A DNA stretch of 8,465 nucleotides from positions 1 to 8,465 of the forward strand of contig CALLIO010000171.1 in NCBI GenBank assembly GCA_938009055.1. The letters are read 5' to 3'. How positions within the stretch are numbered: the stretch's first letter is position 1; every line of letters starts with the position of its first letter. Of the stretch, positions 1 to 6,027 are shown piece after piece. The translations under genes and the position numbers were made by a program. Below the pieces are notes generated by a model that was given only the letters and a program-made list of their open reading frames with translations, made no database searches and had not been told where the DNA came from. The stretch is from an uncultured Altererythrobacter sp. (GTDB taxonomy: Bacteria; Pseudomonadota; Alphaproteobacteria; Sphingomonadales; Sphingomonadaceae).

Positions 1-115
1 TATCGGCTTCGCGCTTAATCGCAGAGCCAATGCCGCCAAACTGTGCCGCAGCACCGCCCGCAACCATGGTTCCTGCAGCAATCGCAATGGCGACCGCTGA
101 AATCTTATATTTCAT
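1..115 (-). CDS. Small exported protein, N-terminal part only (runs off the left edge)
   Basis: The reverse strand opens with ATG at 115 and stays open for 38 codons to the window edge. A purine-rich GAGAGGG about ten bases upstream can serve as ribosome binding site. Residues 1-24 form a clear Sec signal peptide: Lys at 2 and 4, a hydrophobic Ala/Ile/Val core, then AAA before QFGG, a likely signal peptidase I site. The mature part seen (QFGGIGSAIKREAD) is Gly-rich and then charged, with no domain I recognise. The IS6-like element ends about 140 bases upstream and its transposase is transcribed towards this gene, so the insertion may have replaced or separated distal promoter elements. Function unknown. 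The signal peptide and frame are well supported; everything beyond residue 38 is outside the window. Confidence 0.75.
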   Translation of the reverse strand, partial: MKYKISAVAIAIAAGTMVAGGAAAQFGGIGSAIKREAD

Positions 116-151
116 CTCAATGACCCTCTCGGTTTATACTATGCATGTTGG

Positions 152-173
152 GATCACTGTTGTTGTGATCACA
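152..173. promoter_or_regulatory. Nested inverted repeats upstream of the exported protein
   Basis: GATCAC (152-157) and GTGATC (165-170) pair across a 7-base loop, and TGTGATCACA (164-173) is itself a perfect 10-base palindrome. They lie 37-58 bases upstream of the start at 115, where an operator would sit. The halves resemble CRP/FNR half-sites (TGTGA/TCACA) but lack the usual spacer, so no regulator is assigned. Confidence 0.3.
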
Positions 174-208
174 TCATACGAGGTCCTAGGGATGATGAAA
201 TTTCCTGC

Positions 209-226
209 CCCCCTTAAACTAGGGGG
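209..226. promoter_or_regulatory. G/C-run inverted repeat CCCCCT...AGGGGG
   Basis: CCCCCT (209-214) and AGGGGG (221-226) form a 6-base-pair inverted repeat around the AT-rich centre TAAACT, about 95-110 bases upstream of the start at 115. No T-run follows on either strand, so an intrinsic terminator is unlikely. A binding site for a dimeric regulator of the leftward gene is possible, but nothing in the window identifies it. Confidence 0.25.
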
Positions 227-254
227 TGTCTCGAGGCGTATGTTCTGCGCGGTG

Positions 255-278
255 GGTGCTGTCAGCCTAACTGCAACT
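255..278 (+). repeat. Left terminal inverted repeat of IS copy 1
   Basis: It begins GGTGCTGTCAG. Read inward, it matches the reverse complement of 1071-1094 at 20 of 24 positions, and the left end of copy 2 (7989-8012) at 21 of 24. The shared CTGTCAG and CTAACTG blocks define the terminus. Confidence 0.8.
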
Positions 279-369
279 TGTCTCTGATGGGCGCAGTGAT
301 CCCTTACCCAAGCGCGTATCAAGCCATAAGGTTTTGCCACTCAGCCAGAGCGGCTGAGCGGGAGGCTTT

Positions 370-1035
370 TTAGGTCTGTCTATCGATAAGATGGCGTTGG
401 GCGTTGAAATGGTTGTGAACGTTGGCGTAAACTGAGGCGAACTTTTGTAGCGATTTCATCTGTCGAAATCTGAGCATAGCTCTTTCTCGTCGTCGGAAGG
501 GCAGGTGGCTGTTTTCCACCCTGTTGTTGGCCCATCGTCCCACCTCCTGCTTCTCAGTATTACCAAGCTCGCGCATCGCAGCCTTGTAAGAGTTGAGGCC
601 ATCGGTGGTGATTTCATTGGGAGATCCATGCCGCTTCAGCGCCTTCTTCATGAAGCGCAGGGCAGCCTTCTTGTCGCGGGTCTTGGTGACGTAGCTCTTG
701 AGGATCTCGCCCTCTTGGTCGACTGCCCGCCACAGGTAGTGTGTCTCGCCATTGATCTTTACGAACACCTCATCGAGGTGCCACTTCCACTGCCTGAATC
801 CTCGCATCCGGCTGACCCGTTGACGCTGCACATCAGCTGCAAAGAGTAGACCGAACCAGTTCCACCAATGGCGCACCGTCTCGTGGCAAATATCAATCCC
901 TCGCTCGGCGAGCAGATCCTCGACGTTCCGCAGTGAAAGTGGAAAGCGGACGTACATCATCACCACAAGTCGAATGATTTCGGGAGAAGAGTTGAAGCGT
1001 TTAAAAGGGTTGGGCGGTTTGCGGCGTCTGGGCAT
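370..1035 (-). CDS. IS6-family transposase, C-terminally truncated by an in-frame stop
   Basis: It catalyses replicative transposition of the surrounding element. The 221-residue product has the compact IS6 layout: an N-terminal helix-turn-helix region (about 18-60, with SLRNVEDLLAERGI and the HETVRHWW stretch), then a DDE catalytic core with Asp88 (WHLDEVFVKI), Asp145 (TTDGLNSY) and Glu174 (NNRVENSH), and the RRRERAMLRF motif. I chose ATG at 1035; a TTG one codon upstream is less likely. The frame stops at TAA (370-372) after DRQT. It would otherwise continue 16 codons (KASRSAALAEWQNLMA) to TGA at 319-321. Copy 2 has DRQTYK and the full tail, so a Tyr codon became a stop here. The catalytic triad is intact; whether the tail is essential is not visible. 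Confidence 0.9.
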   Translation of the reverse strand: MPRRRKPPNPFKRFNSSPEIIRLVVMMYVRFPLSLRNVEDLLAERGIDICHETVRHWWNWFGLLFAADVQRQRVSRMRGFRQWKWHLDEVFVKINGETHYLWRAVDQEGEILKSYVTKTRDKKAALRFMKKALKRHGSPNEITTDGLNSYKAAMRELGNTEKQEVGRWANNRVENSHLPFRRRERAMLRFRQMKSLQKFASVYANVHNHFNAQRHLIDRQT

Positions 1036-1070
1036 CAAAAGATCCTATCCTAGCTGCCTCAATCCGCAAT

Positions 1071-1094
1071 AGGTACAGTTAGTCTGACAGTACC
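1071..1094 (-). repeat. Right terminal inverted repeat of IS copy 1
   Basis: Read on the reverse strand it begins GGTACTGTCAG and continues ACTAACTG, mirroring the left end at 255-278 with four mismatches. It lies 36 bases upstream of the transposase start, the normal position for an IS6 terminus. Confidence 0.8.
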
Positions 1095-1126
1095 TCCTAT
1101 GCTTATCGCTGGCCTATACAGAACAA

Positions 1127-1144
1127 CTCGTTTGCCAAAACGAG
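1127..1144 (+). promoter_or_regulatory. Perfect 7-bp hairpin in the leader of the YHYH operon
   Basis: CTCGTTT (1127-1133) pairs with AAACGAG (1138-1144) around a GCCA loop. It lies in the 150-base region between the IS end and the first operon gene, with no trailing T-run. It could be a weak leader structure or a protein site. It is not recognisable as a terminator. Confidence 0.3.
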
Positions 1145-1159
1145 AGCTGGCTAACCGGC

Positions 1160-1171
1160 TTGCAGCTGCAA
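1160..1171. promoter_or_regulatory. 12-bp perfect palindrome TTGCAGCTGCAA
   Basis: A perfect 12-base palindrome lies 14 bases upstream of the direct-repeat operator candidate at 1185-1202. Its position suits a second regulator site, but no copy is found upstream of the leftward operon (7911-7988), so it is not part of the shared signal. Confidence 0.3.
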
Positions 1172-1184
1172 AAGTAGCGCCGCT

Positions 1185-1202
1185 CACATTCGCTCCACAT
1201 TC
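1185..1202 (+). promoter_or_regulatory. Candidate direct-repeat operator of the YHYH-MORN-SCO operon
   Basis: Two identical half-sites, CACATTC at 1185-1191 and 1196-1202, are spaced 11 bases start to start, one helical turn. This is the tandem geometry that OmpR-family response regulators usually bind. The block CACATTCGCTCCACA matches the region before the leftward operon (7955-7969, reverse strand) at 14 of 15 positions. The distance to the start codon is almost equal: 60 bases here, 59 there. A CTCCG also lies at the same offset (27 bases) in both. The likely binder is the BaeR-like regulator encoded at 5341-6024 (inference). A -35 region could overlap the second half-site, with AT-rich TAATTC near 1223-1228 as a weak -10. 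Confidence 0.6.
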
Positions 1203-1244
1203 TCCCAATAACTCCGCTCCAGTAATTCTTGGCTGACATGGGAA

Positions 1245-2381
1245 ATGAAAATGAGTGCAACTTCGACCAAAATGAAGAAGATGCTTTCCACCGCTTCTAT
1301 AGCCTGCGTTTTAGGTGCTCTGACGTCTTGCGGCCCTGATGAGTCTGCGACAGGTTCGAGCGATTCGACCTCAGGCGGCAATACCGGCGGTGGAACTAGC
1401 ACAAATGCAACAGCGCCGGATGCCCCCACCGTCACTATAGTGACGGTAGGGGACGGCTTTCTAACTCTCGCATTTGATCCACCTGCTTCGAATGGTGGCG
1501 CTGCTATAACTTCCTATGAAGCAACATGCGATAACGGAGGCTCTTCGTTTGTCGGTACGGCAGTTTCCAGTCCCGTGAATGTCTTCAACCTCGCCAATGG
1601 TTCAGAGTATAATTGTACGGTAACCGCATCTAACTCCGCAGGTACAAGCGGCACTTCTAACGCAGGAATCGGGACACCAGATCCTACGCCTTCTACCGGC
1701 CTGCCCTCAGAATTCAGTCAGTTCGGCAACAATGTTACCGTGGTCTACAATCAGGCGGCCGCAACAGTTACGCTTGAGGCGGTCGGCCAGCCTGATCACT
1801 ATTCGCCATATTGGGACCCAGATGGAACGAGCGGTCTCTATGTGGATGCGGGTCCGGAAACCACCGTGGCGCAGATGTCACCGGGCTTTATTGACCAATA
1901 TACGAATCGGTATTTTCTGACTGTCAATGCATCGCCGCAATTGGCGAGCTCGCCTACAGCTACTTCCTTGGGGCCCATCGGACTAGCCGTGACAGGTGCG
2001 CCAATCTTTAATGGACAAGAAGGCCCCAACATCAATCTCGATACTGGGGTGATATCGGGCTTTGACAATTTTGGTGCTCATACTGGACCACAAGTGTATC
2101 ACTACCATCTCGAGCCAACCCCAATTTCGAACAATGATAGCAAATTGATCGCCATTCTGGCCGATGGCTTCTTTCTTTATGGCCGGCTTGAATGGGGCAC
2201 AGGTGCGCCGCCAACAAACCTCGATGCGGCAGGGGGACATGTTGGGCCAACCCAGTTCAACAGCACGCCGCATTACCACTACCATATCGTCGATGAAATC
2301 TACTCGACGGTAAACGGGAAGGATGATTATCTGTTGTTCGACGGTGCCTATCAGGGCACACCGACCTCGATCACAAACTGA
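1245..2381 (+). CDS. YHYH-domain lipoprotein with fibronectin type III domain
   Basis: Predicted envelope lipoprotein of unknown function. Residues 1-29 form a lipoprotein signal with lipobox LTSC (Cys29, Gly at +2, so outer membrane is likely). Residues 30-57 are a Ser/Gly/Thr-rich linker. About 57-144 read as a fibronectin III domain (PDAPTVTIV...SYEATCDNG...YNCTVTASNSAG). About 245-350 carry the YHYH domain (PF14240 type): GAPIFNG, YHYH at 285-288 followed by LIAILADGFFLYGR, then GGHVGPT and a second motif HYHYH at 343-347. The paired His/Tyr motifs suggest metal binding; this is inference, as the family has no settled function. First gene of an operon: its TGA shares one base with the next ATG (TGATG). 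ATG 1245 keeps the same operator-to-start distance as the leftward operon; ATG 1251 has a better-placed GGGAA and is an alternative. Confidence 0.88.
   Translation: MKMSATSTKMKKMLSTASIACVLGALTSCGPDESATGSSDSTSGGNTGGGTSTNATAPDAPTVTIVTVGDGFLTLAFDPPASNGGAAITSYEATCDNGGSSFVGTAVSSPVNVFNLANGSEYNCTVTASNSAGTSGTSNAGIGTPDPTPSTGLPSEFSQFGNNVTVVYNQAAATVTLEAVGQPDHYSPYWDPDGTSGLYVDAGPETTVAQMSPGFIDQYTNRYFLTVNASPQLASSPTATSLGPIGLAVTGAPIFNGQEGPNINLDTGVISGFDNFGAHTGPQVYHYHLEPTPISNNDSKLIAILADGFFLYGRLEWGTGAPPTNLDAAGGHVGPTQFNSTPHYHYHIVDEIYSTVNGKDDYLLFDGAYQGTPTSITN
1423..1452. repeat. 30-bp near-perfect palindrome inside the YHYH lipoprotein gene
   Basis: ACCGTCACTATAGTGACGGT (1428-1447) is a perfect 20-base palindrome. 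After one mismatch on each side (C1427/A1448) it extends with CCCC (1423-1426) and GGGG (1449-1452). In mRNA it would form a strong stem with a TATA loop at the start of the fibronectin domain. It encodes PTVTIVTVG, so an internally repetitive beta strand could produce part of the symmetry. A role as operator or RNA structure is open. Confidence 0.5.
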
Positions 2382-2995
2382 TGGTTAACTTGCGGTCAAG
2401 ACTGGCCTTAGCCGCTTGTGTCGGCCTTTGTGTTGGAGGCGTGGCAACCGGCGGCGCTGCTTCATGGGACGACCGCCAGGTTGTCGAGGCCGAAGCGCTA
2501 ACTATTGATCCTTCGAACGGCTTACGAGTGTTAGAGGGCGTTCCTTTCACCGGCGAAGCAAGATCGTATTCTCAGGATGGTAGTCTGGAGAAGTCCGATA
2601 GCTACCGCGATGGATTGCGTCATGGGCATTCGCGTATTTGGTTTCCGGATGGCACGTTGGGCTTTGAGACCGATTTTGTGAACGGCGTGCGACAGGGCAT
2701 GTCGCGAACGTGGTGGGCGAACGGTCAGCGTCGGTCCGAAACCACCTATCACGACGGAAAACAGGAAGGTGAAGCCTGGGTCTGGTACCAGACCGGAGAA
2801 GACTACAAACGTCACAATTATCACAATGGGAAGCCTTTCGGGTTGCAGCGGGCATGGCGCAAAAATGGCAAACTCTATGAAAACTTCGAAGTGCGGGGAG
2901 GCCGATCATACGGCCTCAGAAACTCGAAAATCTGTTTTGAGGTCCAAGACAATGGCCTAGGTACGGAGATCCCGGAATCAGGTTCAGAGCGATGA
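2381..2995 (+). CDS. Exported MORN-type (YwqK-like) repeat protein
   Basis: 204-residue exported protein without a lipobox. Residues 5-28 form a Sec signal peptide (RLALAACVGLCVGGVATGGAAS), so the product should be periplasmic or secreted. About residues 58-180 hold five tandem repeats of 22-25 residues with the pattern xWxxxGxxxxxxxYxxGxxxG, for example SRIWFPDGTLGFETDFVNG and SRTWWANGQRRSETTYHDG. This is the MORN_2/YwqK type. Databases often call such proteins YwqK-family antitoxins; nothing here supports a toxin-antitoxin role, as there is no toxin and the protein is exported. A C-terminal segment (YGLRNSKICFEVQDNG) follows the repeats. Its ATG overlaps the upstream stop by one base, no strong Shine-Dalgarno precedes it, and its TGA overlaps the SCO start (ATGA). 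Translational coupling in one operon is therefore likely. Partner unknown. Confidence 0.85.
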   Translation: MVNLRSRLALAACVGLCVGGVATGGAASWDDRQVVEAEALTIDPSNGLRVLEGVPFTGEARSYSQDGSLEKSDSYRDGLRHGHSRIWFPDGTLGFETDFVNGVRQGMSRTWWANGQRRSETTYHDGKQEGEAWVWYQTGEDYKRHNYHNGKPFGLQRAWRKNGKLYENFEVRGGRSYGLRNSKICFEVQDNGLGTEIPESGSER

Positions 2996-3753
2996 AGACA
3001 ACTTCGAACACCGTTAAGCTAGCAGTGCATTTTGCCGCCATTAGCTTTGTCCTATCCGGGTGCAGTTCAGACAGTGCGCACGAGGGGCATGAACATCACC
3101 AGCACCAAACAGGCACCAATTCTGAGCCTACGATAGCGCAGATAAATGCTCGCACCGCGATCAGTGGAAACGATGCACTGCCTTACTACGACAGTGAAGA
3201 ATTTACGCCGGTTTGGCTCGATCCGTCGTCAAGTGACATTGATGGATTCCATGCGATCCCGGACTTTGCCTTTACGAACCAAGATGGGAATGCTGTCACC
3301 AGCGACACATATGAAAACACGATCTATGTTGCCACATTCTTCTTTTCGACATGCCCAGGCATTTGCTCGCCGATCAATGAGCGTCTGACCAAGGTCCAAC
3401 ATGCATTTCTCGACGATGACGAGGTCAGGATACTGTCCCACACTATCACGCCGGATATCGACACGGTCGAGGTCTTGCAGGCCTATTCAAGCAAGCGCGG
3501 TATAGACAGCAAGACCTGGGATCTTGTGACTGCAGACAGAGATGCTCTCTATCGAATTGCGAAGACGGGCTATTTCGCGAGCGAAGACTTGGGAGATCCT
3601 CAAGCGTTGAGGGATTTCAAGCACACGGAAAGCTTGCTCCTGATCGACAAGAACCGGCGCATTCGCGGCATCTATAACGGTCTGTCCAGAAACGCGATTG
3701 ACAACCTGATCGACGATATACACCGGCTCAAGAAAGAGCAGACGCAGACTTAG
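2992..3753 (+). CDS. SCO1/SenC-family lipoprotein (copper chaperone / thioredoxin-like)
   Basis: Thioredoxin-fold SCO protein, a family known for binding copper and helping metallate CuA cytochrome oxidase or control thiol redox state. Lipobox LSGC places Cys24 as lipidated, with Ser at +2. A His cluster follows (HEGHEHHQHQ, five His between 30 and 38), an unusual extra metal-binding tail. The core starts near IPDFAFTNQDG (89-99). The CxxxC motif is Cys121/Cys125 (STCPGICSPI), and the third copper ligand is His211 (FKHTESLLLIDKNRRIRGIYNG). All three expected ligands are present. Length (253 aa) is typical or slightly long because of the N-terminal spacer. It is the third gene of the YHYH operon, starting inside the previous stop (ATGA). 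No oxidase gene is nearby, so it may serve the YHYH proteins instead (inference). The core resembles Bacteroidota SCO proteins as I remember them. Confidence 0.92.
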   Translation: MKTTSNTVKLAVHFAAISFVLSGCSSDSAHEGHEHHQHQTGTNSEPTIAQINARTAISGNDALPYYDSEEFTPVWLDPSSSDIDGFHAIPDFAFTNQDGNAVTSDTYENTIYVATFFFSTCPGICSPINERLTKVQHAFLDDDEVRILSHTITPDIDTVEVLQAYSSKRGIDSKTWDLVTADRDALYRIAKTGYFASEDLGDPQALRDFKHTESLLLIDKNRRIRGIYNGLSRNAIDNLIDDIHRLKKEQTQT

Positions 3754-3856
3754 ACCGATCTCGCAGTGAAGCTTGGAATGTGATGGATTTTGGCTTGCCT
3801 TGGTGGATTGGTGCTTGGGAGTTTGCCTCGTCCGGCCTAAGCTATTTTCCAGATTT

Positions 3857-5344
3857 ATGCGCCTCTTCCACCAGATATTCCTTCTGATCTCGATCACCGC
3901 TCTGATCGCAGCCGTGCTGATGGCTGGCCTTTCAGCACTAAGCCTGAGTCGAGGATTCGATGCCTATTTGGATGCGCGCGATGAGCAGAGACTCGACGAA
4001 TTCGCCAAAGAAGCCGAAGCTCTTATCGTGGCGCAACGCACGCCGGATGTTCGCTATGCGTCGGCTTTGATACCTGACCGACGGCCCGAGCGGCCTCCAC
4101 GCAATGATGATGCGGATCAGGGCCCTCCGCGTCCCGGGCCAAGAGGCGAGCCTCGCCTTCTACCTCCGTCCGGTGAGGATAAGTCCGGTGTTGGTTCCCG
4201 AAGACTTCCTCCTCCGGGTTTTTTGCCACGTGTTGCGATCTACGATGCTGACGGAAAAAGACTGGCGGGTCCCCCGTTGAAGCCGACAGATGTGGAAGGG
4301 ACATTGCGAAGACCATTGATGGTCGACAATCGGAAGGTCGGCGAAGTGGTTCTCCTGCAGCGCGGGCCGACACCCGATGGCATCGAGACCGAGTTTCTCC
4401 GCGATCAATTCATCGGGATAGCGGTGCTGGCACTTGTTCTCATCGGCCTGTCTGGTCTGGCGGCCTTCATAATCGCACGAAGAAGCAACGCCGTAATCGA
4501 GGAATTCCAGCTGGTTGCGCGCAGTGTCACGAGTGGAAATTTCTCGCGTAGGGTCGCCGTGTCCGGAAAAGGCGAGGTGCGCGAACTGGCCGACAATATC
4601 AATCAGATGAGCGAGAGGCTGGGCGAGCTTCAGGAGGTCCGGCAAACTTGGCTTGCCGAAATCGGCCATGAGCTTCGCACCCCCCTAACGGTGCTTCAAG
4701 GGGAGTTGGAGATCCTGAAAGAGGGTATCAGACCGCTCGATCAGAATGCGGTTCGATCACTCAGCGAAGAAACGGATAGACTGTCATTCCTGATCGATGA
4801 TCTCCAGTTTCTGGCGGTATCCGATATCGCCAGACCAACATTCTCGTTCGCACAATGCGATCTCGCGGCATTGCTGGAAAGCACAAAGCGACGGTTCGAG
4901 GCGCAGGCTAAAGCAGCCGAGCTAAGACTGGAAGTTTCGGGGCCAGTACTAGGTGAGACAATGGTAGAGTGGGACGCGGCCCGGATTGAGCAACTGCTCG
5001 CCAACCTGGTTTCAAACTCGATTGCCTACACCGATGCGCCCGGTTTGGCGCGCCTTTCTGCGACACGCGCTGGAGATTCGATCGAAATTGTCATCGATGA
5101 TAGTCCGCCCGGTGTTCGTGACTCCGATCTCGCAAAGCTTTTCGATCCGCTTTTTCGTGCTGAAAAGTCGCGTGATCGATCACTGGGAGGCAGCGGCCTT
5201 GGGCTGGCTGTCTGCGTCTCCATCGCTGATCGCCACAACGGGACAATCCGATCCAAACATTCACAACTGGGGGGGCTGAGCATCCTTGTGAAATTGCCTA
5301 TGCGCCCTCAAGATATCCCGATCGACAAGGAGCCCAACGCGTGA
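3857..5344 (+). CDS. BaeS-like membrane sensor histidine kinase
   Basis: Inner-membrane sensor kinase, 495 aa. Transmembrane segments at about 7-29 and 185-207 enclose a 155-residue periplasmic sensor domain. This domain has an acidic start (DARDEQRLDEFAKEAE) and a striking Pro/Arg-rich stretch (73-123). HAMP follows at about 205-258 (SVTSGNFSRRVAVSGKGEVREL). The dimerisation box has His271 (AEIGHELRTPLTVL), then N box Asn387 (LVSNSIAYTD), G1 (DDSPPGV, 414-420) and G2 (GGSGLGLA, 444-451), all intact. The catalytic half reads like E. coli BaeS. I start at ATG 3857, where the first membrane helix begins, although no Shine-Dalgarno is obvious. A TTG at 3773 would add 28 unconvincing residues. 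The gene lies 103 bases after the SCO gene, so it may be read through from that operon or have its own promoter. The ligand is not deducible. Confidence 0.9.
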   Translation: MRLFHQIFLLISITALIAAVLMAGLSALSLSRGFDAYLDARDEQRLDEFAKEAEALIVAQRTPDVRYASALIPDRRPERPPRNDDADQGPPRPGPRGEPRLLPPSGEDKSGVGSRRLPPPGFLPRVAIYDADGKRLAGPPLKPTDVEGTLRRPLMVDNRKVGEVVLLQRGPTPDGIETEFLRDQFIGIAVLALVLIGLSGLAAFIIARRSNAVIEEFQLVARSVTSGNFSRRVAVSGKGEVRELADNINQMSERLGELQEVRQTWLAEIGHELRTPLTVLQGELEILKEGIRPLDQNAVRSLSEETDRLSFLIDDLQFLAVSDIARPTFSFAQCDLAALLESTKRRFEAQAKAAELRLEVSGPVLGETMVEWDAARIEQLLANLVSNSIAYTDAPGLARLSATRAGDSIEIVIDDSPPGVRDSDLAKLFDPLFRAEKSRDRSLGGSGLGLAVCVSIADRHNGTIRSKHSQLGGLSILVKLPMRPQDIPIDKEPNA

Positions 5345-6024
5345 GCGGCCTCGTTTTGGTTGTCGAGGATGACGCAAAAATAGCCGCTTTGGTCGCCGAT
5401 TTTCTTGGCGCTGAAGGGTTTAATGTACGCCGCTTTCCAGACGCACGCTCGGTCGTGGATTGCGTGCGATCGGACCGACCCGATGCAGTCATACTGGATA
5501 TCATGCTCCCAGCAGGCGATGGCCAGGCTCTAGCGAGGCTTATCAGGGACGTCAGTGATACACCGATCATCATGCTGTCGGCTCGCCGGGAAGAAGAGGA
5601 CAAGCTTCGTGCGCTCGATGGCGGGGCCGACGACTATGTGACAAAACCTTTCAGCGGCAAGGAACTGGTCGCCCGAGTCAAAGCGCAGGTTAGGCGCGCC
5701 AGCGGCATGTCACACACCGGCGACGGTTCGATTGGCATTGATAACCAAGCTCAACGTGTTCTCTGGCATGGAAAAGCGCTGGACCTGTCTCAGTCCGAAT
5801 TTGCTATTCTGACAGCGATGATACGACGACCGGGTCTGGTATTCTCCCGCAACAACCTGCTTGATGTCCTCGGAGAGCGGTCTGAAGAATCGACCGATCG
5901 CGCAATTGATAGCCACATTAAGAACATCCGCAAAAAGATCACGGCAGTCGACGCTGCATCGAAACCGATCGTGTCGGTCTATGGAGCGGGCTACCGCTTC
6001 GAATTGCCGACCACCCAAGATTAG
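5341..6024 (+). CDS. BaeR-like OmpR-family response regulator
   Basis: DNA-binding response regulator, 227 aa, partner of the preceding kinase. The receiver domain spans about 3-118, with acidic pair Glu9/Asp10, phosphoacceptor Asp53 (VILDIMLP), Ser80 and Lys102 (YVTKPF). The winged helix (about 131-222) ends in TDRAIDSHIKNIRKKI and VYGAGYRFE, typical of OmpR/PhoB proteins and very like BaeR. The GTG start overlaps the kinase stop (GTGA), so the two are translationally coupled and expected at matched levels. OmpR-type dimers bind tandem half-sites 10-11 bases apart. Such sites precede both flanking operons (1185-1202 and 7951-7969), making this the natural regulator of the whole block (inference). 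It ends 3 bases before the convergent lipoprotein gene. Confidence 0.94.
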   Translation: MSGLVLVVEDDAKIAALVADFLGAEGFNVRRFPDARSVVDCVRSDRPDAVILDIMLPAGDGQALARLIRDVSDTPIIMLSARREEEDKLRALDGGADDYVTKPFSGKELVARVKAQVRRASGMSHTGDGSIGIDNQAQRVLWHGKALDLSQSEFAILTAMIRRPGLVFSRNNLLDVLGERSEESTDRAIDSHIKNIRKKITAVDAASKPIVSVYGAGYRFELPTTQD

Positions 6025-6027
6025 CAT

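Larger units (their letters stand above)
255..1094 (-). mobile_element. IS6-family insertion sequence, copy 1 (complete, about 840 bp)
   Basis: The element is delimited by terminal inverted repeats sharing the core CTGTCAG and the block CTAACTG. It encodes one DDE transposase on the minus strand. The length fits the IS6 family (roughly 0.8-0.9 kb). Between the transposase end and the left terminus (255-318) lies a short non-coding tail that is also recognisable beside copy 2. No 8-base target duplication directly flanks this copy (left GCGCGGTG, right TCCTATGC), which fits insertion by cointegrate formation or recombination with another copy. Confidence 0.85.

Noticed and set aside
164..173. 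CRP/FNR site at TGTGATCACA
   Set aside because: The half-sites abut without the needed 4-6 base spacer.
134..340. Reverse-strand open frame across the left IS end, similar to one at the copy 2 end
   Set aside because: The similarity comes from the related non-coding IS tails; the frame also crosses out of the element and has no domain.
247..1102. Target-site duplication around IS copy 1
   Set aside because: The flanking 8-mers GCGCGGTG and TCCTATGC do not match.
2381..2995. Toxin-antitoxin system suggested by the YwqK-type repeats
   Set aside because: The protein has a Sec signal, no toxin gene is adjacent, and its neighbours are exported lipoproteins.
3765..3793. A third operator copy before the kinase gene (reverse-strand CACATTC at 3776-3782)
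   Set aside because: Only one half-site is present and neither side has a matching partner at 11 bases; it could be chance.
3773..3856. Upstream TTG start for the kinase adding 28 residues
   Set aside because: The extra residues do not resemble a kinase N-terminus and would add an odd Cys/Trp-rich stretch before the first membrane helix; ATG 3857 fits the family.
4160..4669. Reverse-strand open frame opposite the kinase gene
   Set aside because: The kinase frame has all expected motifs; the antisense product shows none.
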